Shown one piece after another: positions 1-9,830 of a DNA stretch of 64,000 bases. This DNA comes from Pantoea septica (GTDB lineage Bacteria; Pseudomonadota; Gammaproteobacteria; Enterobacterales; Enterobacteriaceae). The position numbers were made by a program, and so were the translations under genes. Under the pieces are notes generated by a model, which was not told the origin of the DNA, did not search any database, and worked only from the letters and a program-made list of their open reading frames with translations. Positions within the stretch are counted from its first letter, which is position 1, and the number at the start of each line of letters is the position of its first letter. The stretch is from contig NZ_MLJJ01000006.1 of the NCBI RefSeq assembly GCF_002095575.1, positions 62,001 through 126,000 on the forward strand. Reading direction: 5' to 3'.

Positions 1-1740
1 GGTCAGCTCCTGCGGATCGTTCTGCACCGGCGCGTGCTCCGCCAGCGTTTCAATAATGGTGCGCATATCGCGAATCGAGACGCGCTCGGTAAGCAGGTTT
101 TGCAGCACCTTGTGCAGCGTTGTCAGGGTGATAACGCCCGGCACCAGATCTTCTGTCAGCTTCGGCATCTCCTGAGTAACGCGATCGAGCAGCTGCTGCG
201 CCTCCTGACGACCAAACAGCTCGCTGGCGTGCTGGCCAATCAGATGGTTCAGATGCGTCGCCACCACGGTGCTCGCTTCCACCACGGTAAAGCCCTGAAT
301 CTGCGCCTGCTCTTTCAGCGCGCTGTCGATCCAGATGGCCGCCAGGCCGAACGCCGGATCGATCGTCGCCTCGCCCGGCAGCGTGCCCGCCGCCGTGCCT
401 GGGTTAATCGCCATCCAGCGCCCAGGATAGGCATCGCCGCTGCCGATCTCGACCCCTTTCATCAGAATACGGTAGCGCGCAGGCGGCAGCTCCATGTTGT
501 CGCGGATATGCACCACCGGCGGCAGAAAGCCGACATCCTGCGCCACCTTTTTACGGATGCTGCGGATACGGCCCAGCAGCTCGCCGTTTTGCGTGCTGTC
601 CACCATCGGGATCAGGCGATAGCCGACCTCCATGCCCAGCGTGTCCTCCAGCTGCACGTCGGTCCACGAGGCTTCGGTACTGGCGGGCGTATCGGCCGCT
701 TTCATCACGGCGCTGCTGGCGGCTTCCGGGTTCTTCTTCGCCTCCATCTCGCGGCCGCGCATCCACCAGGCCAGACCGAGCAGCGCGCCGGTAAACAGCA
801 GAAACACGAAGTTCGGCATGCCGGGCACCATGCCAAGCAGGCCGAGCACGCCGGCGCTGAGCAGCATGACGCGCGGGTTATTGAACAGCTGCCCCACCAT
901 CTGCTCGCCGACATCCTGATCGGTGCCGACGCGGGTGACGATCACGCCCGCCGCGGTCGAGATCACCAGCGCCGGGATCTGCGCCACCAGGCCGTCGCCG
1001 ATGGTCAGCAGCGTATAGGTCTCGGCGGCGTGGCCAATGTCCATGCCGTGCTGCACCACGCCGACCAGCAGTCCGCCGATCACGTTAATCACCATAATGA
1101 GAATGCCGGCGATGGCGTCGCCGCGCACGAACTTACTGGCGCCGTCCATCGAGCCGTAGAAGTCCGCTTCCTGCGTCACTTCGCTACGGCGCGTTTTCGC
1201 CTCCTGTTCGCCGATCAGGCCGGCGTTCAGGTCGGCGTCGATCGCCATCTGTTTGCCCGGCATGCCGTCAAGCACGAAGCGCGCGCCCACTTCCGCGATA
1301 CGCCCTGCGCCTTTGGTGATAACCATGAAGTTGATCACCACCAGGATAACGAACACCACGATGCCGATGGCGAAGTTGCCGCCGACGAGGAAGTGGCCGA
1401 ACGCCTCGACCACCCGTCCCGCCGCGCCCGCGCCGGTATGCCCTTCCATCAAAATGATACGCGTCGAGGCGACGTTCAGCGCCAGGCGCAGCAGCGTCGA
1501 GAAGAGCAGAATGGTCGGGAAGGCGGCGAACTCCAGCGTACGCTGGGTGAACATCGCCACCAGCAGCACCATAATCGAGAGCGCGATGTTAAAGGTGAAC
1601 AGCAGATCGAGGATGAAGGCGGGCAACGGCAGTACCATCATCGACAGGATCATCATGATCAACACGGGACCGGCAAGCACCTGCCACTGTGTATCTTTCA
1701 GGTTGTTCGGTAAACGCAGTTTTGCGGCCAGGTTAGCCAT
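1..1740 (-). CDS. flhA: FlhA, flagellar export gate protein (3' end outside window)
   Basis: FlhA is the large inner-membrane protein of the flagellar type III export gate. It begins at 1740 with MANLAAKLRLP and stays open to base 1, giving about 580 of the roughly 690 residues usual for the family; the C-terminal cytoplasmic end lies outside. The hydrophobic N-terminal half carries several membrane segments and the conserved stretches TRIILMEGHTG and VITKGAGRIAEV. The cytoplasmic part starts after about residue 330. Its ATG overlaps the last 8 bases of flhB, so the two are translationally coupled. Identity rests on close similarity to enterobacterial FlhA. Confidence 0.96.
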   Translation of the reverse strand, partial: MANLAAKLRLPNNLKDTQWQVLAGPVLIMMILSMMVLPLPAFILDLLFTFNIALSIMVLLVAMFTQRTLEFAAFPTILLFSTLLRLALNVASTRIILMEGHTGAGAAGRVVEAFGHFLVGGNFAIGIVVFVILVVINFMVITKGAGRIAEVGARFVLDGMPGKQMAIDADLNAGLIGEQEAKTRRSEVTQEADFYGSMDGASKFVRGDAIAGILIMVINVIGGLLVGVVQHGMDIGHAAETYTLLTIGDGLVAQIPALVISTAAGVIVTRVGTDQDVGEQMVGQLFNNPRVMLLSAGVLGLLGMVPGMPNFVFLLFTGALLGLAWWMRGREMEAKKNPEAASSAVMKAADTPASTEASWTDVQLEDTLGMEVGYRLIPMVDSTQNGELLGRIRSIRKKVAQDVGFLPPVVHIRDNMELPPARYRILMKGVEIGSGDAYPGRWMAINPGTAAGTLPGEATIDPAFGLAAIWIDSALKEQAQIQGFTVVEASTVVATHLNHLIGQHASELFGRQEAQQLLDRVTQEMPKLTEDLVPGVITLTTLHKVLQNLLTERVSIRDMRTIIETLAEHAPVQNDPQELT

Positions 1741-2884
1741 CGTTTCGCTTCTCTCCTGCAAAGTCCATCTCTGCCGGGACCGGCAGGTTTTTCGGTTTGT
1801 TTGGGATCAGGCCGCCTTCGCGCTTCCAGCGACGCAGCTGCCAGACCCAGGCCAGCACTTCCGCCACCGCCGCGTAAAGCGCGCCGGGGATCTGCTGGCC
1901 GATTTCAGTGTGCCGGTAGAGGGCGCGCGCCAGCGGCGGCGCCTCCAGCAGCGGAATGCGATGCTCTGCGGCGATTTCCCGGATCTTCAACGCCACCTCG
2001 CCTGCGCCTTTCGCCACCACTTTCGGCGCGCTCATCTTGTTCTCGTTGTACTGCAGCGCCACCGAGTAGTGCGTCGGGTTGGTCACGATCACGTCCGCTT
2101 TAGGCACATCGGCCATCATGCGGCGGCGCGCGGCGGCGCGCATCGCCTGGCGAATGCGCCCTTTGACGTGCGGGTCGCCCTCCTGCTGTTTGAATTCGTC
2201 GCGGATCTCCTGGCGCGACATGCGCAGCTTTTTGTAGTAGCTGTAGAGCTGCCAGAACACGTCGTAGCCCACCATCGGGATAAGGCCGAGGATCACCAGC
2301 GCGCAGCAGGCGGCGATCATCCCCAGCCCGTGCATCAGCGCATTGGTGGGGGACTGGCTGATCAGCCGCAGCATCTCCGGCCAGTGCGACCAGATGTACC
2401 AGCCGCCGACGCTGCCCACCAGAATCGCCTTCAGGATGCCCTTAAAGAGTTCGGTCCAGGCCTGCGCGGCGAACATACGGGCGAAGCCGGGCAGCGGATT
2501 GAGCTTTTTGAAGTCCATCTTGATCGATTTGCCGCTGATCACGATGCCGCCAAGCAGCATCGGCGCGGCGATCGCCACCAGCACCAGCCCGCCCATTAGC
2601 GGCAGCAGCGCCATGACCGCCTGGCCGATCAGGCTGCTGATATGGCCGACAATCAGCTTGCTGTCGTTCACCATGCTGTGATCGAAGCGCAGCCCGGAGG
2701 CGACCATCGCCGCCAGCTGGCGCGCCATCAGCGTGCCGCCCAGCCAGAGGATCATGAGTCCCGCCAGCAGCATCAGCACCGACGTCAGCTCGCGCGAACG
2801 CGGAATCTGCCCCTCTTCACGCGCTTTTTCAAGTCGGTGGGGTGTGGGCGATTCTGTTTTGTCCTCGTCGCTCTCTTCAGCCAC
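1733..2884 (-). CDS. flhB: FlhB, export switch protein
   Basis: FlhB is the flagellar export-gate component that switches substrate specificity from hook to filament. The N-terminal signature TPHRLEKAREEGQIPRSREL, four membrane segments in the first 210 residues, and the autocleavage motif NPTH in the C-terminal cytoplasmic domain are all visible. I place the start at a GTG (2884): it is preceded by AGAGG at proper spacing and gives an N-terminus like that of E. coli FlhB. An in-frame ATG 42 bases upstream (2926) is the alternative. The stop overlaps flhA. Confidence 0.94.
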   Translation of the reverse strand: MAEESDEDKTESPTPHRLEKAREEGQIPRSRELTSVLMLLAGLMILWLGGTLMARQLAAMVASGLRFDHSMVNDSKLIVGHISSLIGQAVMALLPLMGGLVLVAIAAPMLLGGIVISGKSIKMDFKKLNPLPGFARMFAAQAWTELFKGILKAILVGSVGGWYIWSHWPEMLRLISQSPTNALMHGLGMIAACCALVILGLIPMVGYDVFWQLYSYYKKLRMSRQEIRDEFKQQEGDPHVKGRIRQAMRAAARRRMMADVPKADVIVTNPTHYSVALQYNENKMSAPKVVAKGAGEVALKIREIAAEHRIPLLEAPPLARALYRHTEIGQQIPGALYAAVAEVLAWVWQLRRWKREGGLIPNKPKNLPVPAEMDFAGEKRNDG

Positions 2885-3001
2885 GACAAACCTCTGTGGG
2901 TAGGAATTCTGAGCATAGAATGCCAAATTTGGCTTTGGTTAAAGCGCAAATAAGACGGGGAAAAGAGGCGTTCTTTGGCGGATGAGTTTGGGAATGAGGA
3001 A

Positions 3002-3064
3002 CGGGACCGCCTGGAAGGCGGTCCCGCTTATGGCGAGTCGTGGCCAGTCTGAAAGCTGGCCACG
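3002..3064 (-). terminator. two hairpins after cheZ
   Basis: Two strong inverted repeats lie just beyond the cheZ stop. One is a GGGACCGCC/GGCGGTCCC stem (about 3002-3025) and the other a GTGGCCAG/CTGGCCAC stem (about 3039-3062). Neither is followed by a long T run on the minus strand, so they may stabilise the mRNA end or terminate only partly. They separate the che block from flhBA. Confidence 0.5.
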
Positions 3065-3069
3065 CAGGG

Positions 3070-3711
3070 TTAAAACCCTAAGCTGTCCAGCAGGTCGTCG
3101 ACCTGATCCTGGTTCGCCACCACGCCCGGTGCATCGGCGTGGATCTGCGGACCGTTCAGCAGGCTGGTGCCCTCCTGACGCTTCTCGGCGCTGACTTCCG
3201 GCATGTTCTCCAGCAGCACCATCAACAGCTGGCGCTCAATCTCCTGGATCACGTCCATCATGCGCTTGATAACCTGACCGGTCAGATCCTGGAAATCCTG
3301 CGCCATCATGATTTCAAGCAGCTGCTTGTTGGTAAAGGCGGTATGATCTGGCACTTCACTGAGGAATTCGCGCGTATCCGTCACCAACTCCCGCGCATCG
3401 GCCAGTTCAATCGGGTTCTCAAACCATTGGTCCCAACGCCCTTTCAGCTGGGTTGCCCCGGCTTCCATTTTATCCTGATGCGGTTGCGCCGCTTCGACGC
3501 AGTTCAGCGCACGGTCGGCGGCCTGCGCCGTCATCTGTACCACATAATCCAGACGATCGCGGGCATCGGGAATGGCTTCAGCCGCATCGGCGATGGCTTT
3601 ATCCAGCCCCAGCTCGCGCAGACTGTCGCGCAGCATGCGCGTCAGAGAACCGATGCGAGCAATGATGTCGTGTGCCGAGGCATCCTCAGTTGGTTTCGGA
3701 AGGTCGCTCAT
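3070..3711 (-). CDS. cheZ: CheZ, CheY-P phosphatase
   Basis: CheZ dephosphorylates CheY-P and so ends the clockwise signal at the flagellar motor. The 213-residue protein has the long-helix core with the catalytic region [17 protein letters not shown]. It ends in [10 protein letters not shown], the tail that binds CheY. Two adjacent ATGs exist (3714 and 3711); the second matches known CheZ N-termini (MSDLP). It lies 9 bases after cheY, last in the cheRBYZ run. Confidence 0.95.
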   Translation of the reverse strand: MSDLPKPTEDASAHDIIARIGSLTRMLRDSLRELGLDKAIADAAEAIPDARDRLDYVVQMTAQAADRALNCVEAAQPHQDKMEAGATQLKGRWDQWFENPIELADARELVTDTREFLSEVPDHTAFTNKQLLEIMMAQDFQDLTGQVIKRMMDVIQEIERQLLMVLLENMPEVSAEKRQEGTSLLNGPQIHADAPGVVANQDQVDDLLDSLGF

Positions 3712-3720
3712 CACATCTCC

Positions 3721-4110
3721 TTACATGCCCAGTTTTTCGAAGATCTTACCTAACTTCTCTTCCAGCGTAGCGGCGGTAAAAGGCTTCACCACGTAGCCGC
3801 TGGCGCCAGCCTGTGCGGCCGCAATAATGTTCTCTTTCTTCGCTTCCGCGGTCACCATCAGCACCGGCAGCTTGCCCAGCGCCGCGTCGGCGCGAATGGT
3901 CTGCAGCAGCTGCAGGCCATCCATGTTCGGCATGTTCCAGTCGGAGATCACGAAGTCGAAACCGCCCGCTTTAAGCTTGCCGAGGGCGTCTACGCCATCT
4001 TCCGCTTCTTCGACGTTATTGAAGCCAAGCTCTTTCAGCAGGTTACGCACAATACGACGCATCGTGTTGAAGTCGTCCACCACCAAAAAGCGCATGTTTT
4101 TATCAGCCAT
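3721..4110 (-). CDS. cheY: CheY, chemotaxis response regulator
   Basis: CheY is a single-domain receiver that, phosphorylated by CheA, binds FliM/FliN and favours clockwise rotation. At 129 residues it has the usual length. The acidic pair D12/D13, phospho-acceptor D57 (VISDWNMP), T87 and K109 (VVKPF) are all present, so it should be fully functional. It lies between cheB and cheZ on the same transcript. Confidence 0.98.
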   Translation of the reverse strand: MADKNMRFLVVDDFNTMRRIVRNLLKELGFNNVEEAEDGVDALGKLKAGGFDFVISDWNMPNMDGLQLLQTIRADAALGKLPVLMVTAEAKKENIIAAAQAGASGYVVKPFTAATLEEKLGKIFEKLGM

Positions 4111-4149
4111 AATTACTCCTGTGTTATCTCGCCCGGCAGGACGGGCCTG

Positions 4150-5199
4150 TTAAATACGCAGTGCCTGTCCGGCGCTAATTTTTGCCAGCATATGCTGGCT
4201 GATGTTGCCTAAATCCACGACTTCGCTTACACCGCCGCTGGCGATGGCTTCTCGCGGCATTCCAAAGACCACGCAGGAGGCTTCGCTCTGCGCGATGGTC
4301 CAGGCGCCGGCGCGATGCATTTCCAGCATGCCCGCCGCGCCGTCGTTGCCCATGCCGGTGAGGATGACGCCCACCGCGTTACGTCCGGCGTTGATGGCCA
4401 CCGATTTGAACAGCACGTCCACAGAAGGTTTGTGCCGGTTCACCGGCGGCCCTTCATTCAGTTTCACTACATAGTTGGCGCCGCTGCGCGCCAGCTCCAT
4501 ATGCATCGCGCCAGGGGCGATATAGGCGTGCCCAGGCAGGATGCGCTCGCCGTCCTCTGCCTCTTTCACGGTGATTTGGCAGAGCTTGTTCAGGCGATCG
4601 GCAAACGATTTGGTAAAGCCCGGCGGCATATGCTGGGTGATCATCAGCGCCGGACTGGTCGGCGGCAGCGGCTGCAGCACGTGGCGAATCGCTTCGGTGC
4701 CGCCGGTGGAAGAGCCGATGGCGATCAGCTTTTCGCTGCTCAGCAGCGGCCCGGCCTTTAAGGTTATCGGCGCCGGCATCATCGGACGGGCGTGCAGCTG
4801 CGCGCGCGCCGCCGCACGGATCTTGTCGGCGATCATCTGGCTGTAGGCCAGCATCCCTTCGCGGATGCCGAGCTGCGGCTTGGTAACGAAATCCACCGCC
4901 CCGAGCTCCAGCGCGCGCAGGGTGATCTCCGAGCCTTTGCCGGTCAGCGACGACACCATCACCACCGGCATCGGGCGCAGACGCATCAGCTTCTCGAGAA
5001 AGTCGAGGCCGTCCATGCGCGGCATCTCTACGTCCAGCGTCAGCACCTGCGGGTTGTACTGCTTGATTAAATCACGGGCGACCAGCGGATCGGGCGCTGT
5101 CGCCACCATCTCCATATCGGGATGACTGTTGATGATTTCGGTCATCAACTGGCGCATCAGCGCGGAGTCGTCCACGCACATTACGGTGATTTTGCTCAT
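4150..5199 (-). CDS. cheB: CheB, receptor methylesterase/deamidase
   Basis: CheB removes methyl groups from chemoreceptor glutamates and deamidates glutamines, giving adaptation together with CheR. An N-terminal receiver domain (phospho-acceptor Asp in [12 protein letters not shown]) is joined to a C-terminal esterase domain with the active serine in [12 protein letters not shown], followed by the later His and Asp regions. Two consecutive ATGs overlap the cheR stop (5202 and 5199). The second gives MSKITV, as in E. coli, and has better spacing from AAGGA. Confidence 0.96.
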   Translation of the reverse strand: MSKITVMCVDDSALMRQLMTEIINSHPDMEMVATAPDPLVARDLIKQYNPQVLTLDVEMPRMDGLDFLEKLMRLRPMPVVMVSSLTGKGSEITLRALELGAVDFVTKPQLGIREGMLAYSQMIADKIRAAARAQLHARPMMPAPITLKAGPLLSSEKLIAIGSSTGGTEAIRHVLQPLPPTSPALMITQHMPPGFTKSFADRLNKLCQITVKEAEDGERILPGHAYIAPGAMHMELARSGANYVVKLNEGPPVNRHKPSVDVLFKSVAINAGRNAVGVILTGMGNDGAAGMLEMHRAGAWTIAQSEASCVVFGMPREAIASGGVSEVVDLGNISQHMLAKISAGQALRI

Positions 5200-6071
5200 C
5201 ATCTTTCCTTCGTCAGTCCATAGACGGTTTGTCCACGCAGCCAGAACTCTTTGCTGATCTGACTAAAGTTCTCTGAATGACCGGCAAACAGCAGTCCGCC
5301 CGGCTTCAGCAGGGGAACAAAACGGCGCAGAATCTTTTCCTGCGTCTCTTTATCGAAATAGATCATTACGTTGCGGCAGAAGATCGCATCGAAAGGCCCC
5401 GGCAGCGCCCACTCGTTCGCCAGCAGGTTAAGCTGGGCGAAGTTAACGCTGTTCGCCAGTTCCGGACGCACCCGCACCATGCCGCTATGCGGGCCGGTGC
5501 CGCGCAGGAAAAAGCGCTGCATTTGCTGCTGCGACAGCGTGCGCAGCTCTTCCTGCCGATAGACGCCGGAAATCGCCTTCTCCAGCACCTGAGTATCGAT
5601 ATCGCTGGCGTGCACCTGGAACTTGCCCGGACCGGCGCCCAGCGTTTCCGCCAGCGTCATGGCGATCGAGTAAGGCTCTTCGCCGGTCGAGGCGGCGGCG
5701 CACCAGACGTTAAAGCTGCCCGCGCGCTTGCGCGCGTGTTCCGCCAGAATGGGGAAGTGGTGCGCCTCGCGGAAAAACGCCGTCAGGTTGGTGGTCAACG
5801 CGTTGATGAAAGCCTGCCACTCTGCGCTGTTGACGTCGTTCTCCAGCAGCGCCAGATAGCGGCCGAAGTCGTCGATGTTCAGCGTGCGCAGACGACGCAC
5901 CAGACGGTTGTAGACCATCTCGCGCTTGTGGTCGGCCAGCACAATGCCAGCGCGCTGATAGATCAGCTGGCTGATACGACGAAAGTGTGTATCCGAAAGC
6001 GGCAGGCGCTGCACCATCTGCGAGAGCAGCGTTGTCGCTTCGGTTTGATCCAGTAACGTCGATTTCTTCAT
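5199..6071 (-). CDS. cheR: CheR, receptor methyltransferase
   Basis: CheR is the SAM-dependent methyltransferase that methylates chemoreceptors. It has an N-terminal helical domain, then a Rossmann methyltransferase domain with [20 protein letters not shown] (SAM loop) and [11 protein letters not shown]. Its docking site on receptors is the NWETF pentapeptide carried by all three MCPs upstream. It is 290 residues long, the family norm, and overlaps cheB by a few bases. Confidence 0.97.
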   Translation of the reverse strand: MKKSTLLDQTEATTLLSQMVQRLPLSDTHFRRISQLIYQRAGIVLADHKREMVYNRLVRRLRTLNIDDFGRYLALLENDVNSAEWQAFINALTTNLTAFFREAHHFPILAEHARKRAGSFNVWCAAASTGEEPYSIAMTLAETLGAGPGKFQVHASDIDTQVLEKAISGVYRQEELRTLSQQQMQRFFLRGTGPHSGMVRVRPELANSVNFAQLNLLANEWALPGPFDAIFCRNVMIYFDKETQEKILRRFVPLLKPGGLLFAGHSENFSQISKEFWLRGQTVYGLTKER

Positions 6072-6155
6072 TTCAGATCACCTGGCACTGTACTTAATTC
6101 ATTAAATTCTGCTGCTATGTCGGGCGGCGTTGCCGCCCCCCGACCATCCAGGCGG

Positions 6156-7838
6156 TTAAAAGGTTTCCCAGTTGTCGTCGCTGCGAACAGCCGGCGCGCG
6201 GGAGGCCGCAGCCGGCGCGTCCAGCCGTAAACTTTTCGACGCCGTAGTTCTGTTAACGGCCTGGGCGACAAATTCTTTACCAATATTGAACACAGAAACT
6301 GCCTGTTTCAGTCGGCTGGCCTGATCTTCCAGCGAGGCGGCCGCCGAAGCGGACTCTTCCACCAGCGCGGCGTTCTGCTGGGTGACGCGATCCATCTCCG
6401 TCACCGCGAGGCCGACCTGATCGATGCCGCGGCTCTGCTCGTCCGACGCCGAGGCGATCTCGCCCATGATGTCGGTGACGCGCGTTACCGCACTGACGAT
6501 GTCATGCATGGTCTCGCCTGCGCTCTCTACCAGCACCGAGCCGGTATCGACGCGCGCCACCGAGTCCTCGATCAGCGCTTTAATCTCTTTCGCCGCCTGC
6601 GCGCTGCGCTGCGCCAGGCTGCGCACTTCGCCCGCCACCACCGCGAAGCCACGGCCCTGCTCGCCCGCGCGCGCCGCTTCCACCGCGGCGTTCAGCGCCA
6701 GAATGTTGGTCTGGAAGGCGATGCCGTCGATGACGCTGGTGATATCGGCGATCTTCTTCGAGCTGCCCGCGATGTCGCTCATGGTTTTCACCACGCCGTC
6801 CACCACTTTGCCGCCCTTCTGCGCGGTTTCCGAGGCGCTCAGCGCCAGCTGCGACGCCTGACGGGCGTTCTCGGCGTTCTGCTTCACGGTGGCAGTAAGC
6901 TGCTCCATGCTGGCCGCGGTCTGCTCCAGCGACGCCGCCTGCTCTTCGGTGCGGGATGAAAGATCGTTATTGCCGATGGCGATTTCGCTGGCGCCGGTAT
7001 AGATGGCGTCCGCGCCGTCGCGCACGGTGGAGACGGTGCGCGCCAGCTCCTGCTGCATCTCCTGCAGGGCCGCAAGCAGGTCGCCCAGCTCGTTGCGTAC
7101 GCTACAGGTAATCGGCTGCGTCAGGTCGCCGCGCGCGATATGGCGGATATGCTCGATGCTCAGCTTCAGCGGGCCTATCAGCGCGCTGCGCATAACCGTC
7201 CAGACCAGCAGGCTGATCAGCAACGAGGCGATCACCAGGCCGATCGCCATGAGAATGGCGTGATTGTAAGCGGTGTTATTGGCGTCAACGCCCTGCTTCG
7301 CCAGCAGCTGGTTATGGCTCTGCCAGGCGTTGTAATCGTTTTCAAACTTATCCTGAAAACCCTGAGTCGGCTGGTCGACAAAGCCCTTAAAGTTACCGGC
7401 CGCGAGGAAGCCCGTCAGCTCGGTCAGCGCGTCGCGGTAGGCTTTATAGTTCGCCTGCAGCGTCAGCACGTTCTCGGCGGTTTTACCCTTTTCCGACAGG
7501 TTGGCGTTAAAGTCGGCAAAGCCCTGATCGGCAACCTTCAGCTCCTGGTTGGCCAGCGCGACCAGATCCTGCACCGTCGCGCCGGAACCAGCCTGCTGGC
7601 TGTCCAGCAGATAGCGGATGCCGGCCCGGTTCAGGGTATTGCGCGCCTGTACCAGGGAAACCCATGAGGTGCCCATCGCCTGCTGTAGCGTCGCGAGACG
7701 CTGGTTATAAGCAAAATTCTCTTTGTCGGCTTTTACCGTATTGAAAAAAGCGCTTCCGGAAACCAGCTGGAGCAGAACAAACAGCGCCAGCACACCCAGC
7801 AGCCCGGAGATAACGCGTACTCGATTAAACATAAACAC
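6156..7838 (-). CDS. Methyl-accepting chemotaxis protein 1 (Tsr/Tar-like)
   Basis: This transmembrane chemoreceptor has 560 residues. TM1 is at about 9-31, the periplasmic four-helix sensor at about 35-190, TM2 at about 194-216, then HAMP and the signalling hairpin with [18 protein letters not shown]. It ends in NWETF, the CheR/CheB tether. The sensor keeps the amino-acid binding motif [12 protein letters not shown] of Tsr and Tar, unlike the next two receptors, so an amino-acid ligand is a reasonable inference. It has its own sigma-28 promoter and precedes cheR. Confidence 0.93.
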   Translation of the reverse strand: MFMFNRVRVISGLLGVLALFVLLQLVSGSAFFNTVKADKENFAYNQRLATLQQAMGTSWVSLVQARNTLNRAGIRYLLDSQQAGSGATVQDLVALANQELKVADQGFADFNANLSEKGKTAENVLTLQANYKAYRDALTELTGFLAAGNFKGFVDQPTQGFQDKFENDYNAWQSHNQLLAKQGVDANNTAYNHAILMAIGLVIASLLISLLVWTVMRSALIGPLKLSIEHIRHIARGDLTQPITCSVRNELGDLLAALQEMQQELARTVSTVRDGADAIYTGASEIAIGNNDLSSRTEEQAASLEQTAASMEQLTATVKQNAENARQASQLALSASETAQKGGKVVDGVVKTMSDIAGSSKKIADITSVIDGIAFQTNILALNAAVEAARAGEQGRGFAVVAGEVRSLAQRSAQAAKEIKALIEDSVARVDTGSVLVESAGETMHDIVSAVTRVTDIMGEIASASDEQSRGIDQVGLAVTEMDRVTQQNAALVEESASAAASLEDQASRLKQAVSVFNIGKEFVAQAVNRTTASKSLRLDAPAAASRAPAVRSDDNWETF

Positions 7839-7863
7839 CTCATTGGTTGGCGGATCTCACCTG

Positions 7864-7890
7864 TTATCGGCCTCAGCGTGGGGATCTTTA
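7864..7890 (-). promoter_or_regulatory. sigma-28 (FliA) promoter for MCP1
   Basis: Read on the minus strand: TAAAGATC, 11 bases, GCCGATAA. The -10 element is a perfect FliA consensus and the -35 keeps TAAAG. It lies 26 bases upstream of the MCP1 start codon, making MCP1-cheRBYZ a late flagellar transcript. Confidence 0.85.
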
Positions 7891-7967
7891 TGCAGTAAGC
7901 GCGGGTTGGACCAGCAGGAGTGAAAATGAAAAACGCGCTTCATCGGCGCGGCAACGGGCGGGATTGA

Positions 7968-7990
7968 AAAAGCCCGCTTCCCTGCGGGCC
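7968..7990 (-). terminator. terminator of MCP2
   Basis: A GCCCGC stem with GCGGGC, followed on the minus strand by a run of five T, directly after the MCP2 stop. It isolates MCP2 from MCP1. Confidence 0.8.
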
Positions 7991-8002
7991 GTGCGTTGCG
8001 GG

Positions 8003-9661
8003 TTAAAAGGTTTCCCAGTTATCGCCGCCCGCCGGCGCGGCCAGCGCCTTGCGTACCGGCGCAGCCGGCACCGCACGCGATGCCGCGCGAACCGCCTGTG
8101 CGGCGCGTGGGATGTTAAACACCGCCACCGACTGGCTGAGACGGCTCGCCTGATCTTCCAGCGAGGCGGCCGCCGAGGCGGACTCCTCGACCAGCGAGGC
8201 GTTCTGCTGGGTGACGCGATCCATCTCCGTCACCGCCTGGCCGACCTGGTCGATGCCGCGGCTCTGCTCGTCCGACGCCGAGGCGATCTCGCCCATGATG
8301 TCGGTGACGCGCGTTACCGCGCTGACGATCTCGCTCATGGTCTCGCCCGCGGTGCCCACCAGCTGCGAGCCGGTATTAACGCGATTCACCGAGTCTTCGA
8401 TCAGCGCTTTAATCTCTTTCGCCGCCTGCGCGCTGCGCTGCGCCAGGCTGCGCACTTCGCCCGCCACCACGGCGAAGCCGCGGCCCTGCTCGCCCGCGCG
8501 CGCCGCTTCCACCGCGGCGTTCAGCGCCAGGATATTGGTCTGGAAGGCGATGCCGTCGATGACGCCGGTAATGTCGGCGATCTTCTTCGAGCTGCCCGCG
8601 ATGTCGCTCATGGTTTTCACCACGCCGTCGACTACGCTGCCGCCCTTCTGCGCGGTTTCCGAGGCGCTCAGCGCCAGCTGCGACGCCTGACGGGCATTTT
8701 CGGCGTTCTGTTTCACCGTGGCGGTGAGCTGCTCCATGCTGGCCGCGGTCTGCTCCAGCGACGCCGCCTGCTCTTCGGTGCGGGCGGAGAGATCGTTGTT
8801 GCCCGCCGCGATTTCGCTGGCGCCGCTCAGAATGGCGTCGGAGCCGTCGCGCACGTTGCTGACGGTGCTGACCAGCGCCTGCTGCATCTCCTGCAGGCCG
8901 TTCGCCAGCTGGCTCATCTCGTTACGCCCTTCCACCACGATCGGCTGGGTAAGATCGCCCGCCGCAATGGTACGGATATGGCTCAGCAGCTCGCGCAGCG
9001 GCTGGATCAGCACGTGACGCAGCCCGAACCAGCAGGCGACCACCACGCCGATCACCAGCAGCGCTACCGCCGCCAGCAGCCACATCATCTGGGTGAAGGC
9101 GCGCTGGTTCTGCTCTGCGCCCTGCGCGGCGAGCGTGGTCTGCTTCGCGCGCCAGTCGCCGTAGGCTTCTTGCATCGTGTTCTGGGTTTGCTCGATATTG
9201 AAGCGGAACATGCCCTGCAGATCGCGCGCCTTCAGGCGCTCCAGCATTCCGGCCAGGCCGTCGTGATAGCTGGCATACTGCGCCTCAAGGCGGTCGCGCA
9301 GCGCCACTTCAAGGCCCGGCGTCGAAGGGAGATCGTAATAGACTTTGAAGTGGCGATCGGCCTGCGCCAGCTGCTGCTCTGTCTGCTTCACCAGTTCGTC
9401 TAACGCCCCGCCGTTCATCTGCGCCGCCGTGCTGCTCTGCAGCCGCAGCATGGCGCGGTTAAGGGTGATGCGCGTCTGGTTCAGCGCGATCCAGGCGTCG
9501 GTCATCGCCGTGACGTTGCTGGTGGAGACCTGCGCCAGCGCGAAGGCCTCTTTATCTTTCTGCAGCGCGGACCAGAAGAGTCCGCCCGACGTCAGCTGAA
9601 GCAGGCTAAAGATAGCCAGCACGGCAATCAGGCTGGTCACCACTTTGATTCGTTTCAACAT
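8003..9661 (-). CDS. Methyl-accepting chemotaxis protein 2
   Basis: This is a 552-residue chemoreceptor with TM1 near residues 9-28, a four-helix periplasmic sensor, TM2 around 190-212, HAMP, a signalling domain and a C-terminal NWETF. The sensor keeps only part of the Tsr/Tar ligand motif ([11 protein letters not shown]), so its ligand is uncertain. Its cytoplasmic half is almost identical at DNA level to those of its two neighbours. Its own terminator follows. A sigma-28-like TATCGGC lies upstream without a matching -35. Confidence 0.93.
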   Translation of the reverse strand: MLKRIKVVTSLIAVLAIFSLLQLTSGGLFWSALQKDKEAFALAQVSTSNVTAMTDAWIALNQTRITLNRAMLRLQSSTAAQMNGGALDELVKQTEQQLAQADRHFKVYYDLPSTPGLEVALRDRLEAQYASYHDGLAGMLERLKARDLQGMFRFNIEQTQNTMQEAYGDWRAKQTTLAAQGAEQNQRAFTQMMWLLAAVALLVIGVVVACWFGLRHVLIQPLRELLSHIRTIAAGDLTQPIVVEGRNEMSQLANGLQEMQQALVSTVSNVRDGSDAILSGASEIAAGNNDLSARTEEQAASLEQTAASMEQLTATVKQNAENARQASQLALSASETAQKGGSVVDGVVKTMSDIAGSSKKIADITGVIDGIAFQTNILALNAAVEAARAGEQGRGFAVVAGEVRSLAQRSAQAAKEIKALIEDSVNRVNTGSQLVGTAGETMSEIVSAVTRVTDIMGEIASASDEQSRGIDQVGQAVTEMDRVTQQNASLVEESASAAASLEDQASRLSQSVAVFNIPRAAQAVRAASRAVPAAPVRKALAAPAGGDNWETF

Positions 9662-9790
9662 ATATTTTCCCGGGAGTCATAAAAAAACGTGCAGGCTCTC
9701 TATCGGCGCGCGGCCGCCAGATCTGAGCCGGTTTAACGGTTTTTAGAGTTATGTAGGTTTTTAAAGCGCGGTTTGACGCTGGAGGGTGAA

Positions 9791-9810
9791 AAGCCGGGCG
9801 GCTGCCCGGC
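9791..9810 (-). terminator. terminator of MCP3
   Basis: A GCCGGGC/GCCCGGC stem with a 3-4 base loop followed by TTTT on the minus strand, just after the MCP3 stop codon. Confidence 0.75.
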
Positions 9811-9830
9811 AGAGTAAAGAGTGAAGCCGA

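Noticed and set aside
34-1713. Long plus-strand reading frame opposite flhA
   Set aside because: Antisense frame rich in His, Arg and Gln, produced by the GC-biased third codon positions of flhA. There is no ribosome site or family feature. Similar frames opposite cheA, cheB, the MCPs, otsA, pdxK, fliD and amyA are rejected for the same reason.
9701-9707. Sigma-28-like TATCGGC upstream of MCP2
   Set aside because: The -10 is present but no TAAA-type -35 is found at 11-base spacing; the next TAAA is too far away.
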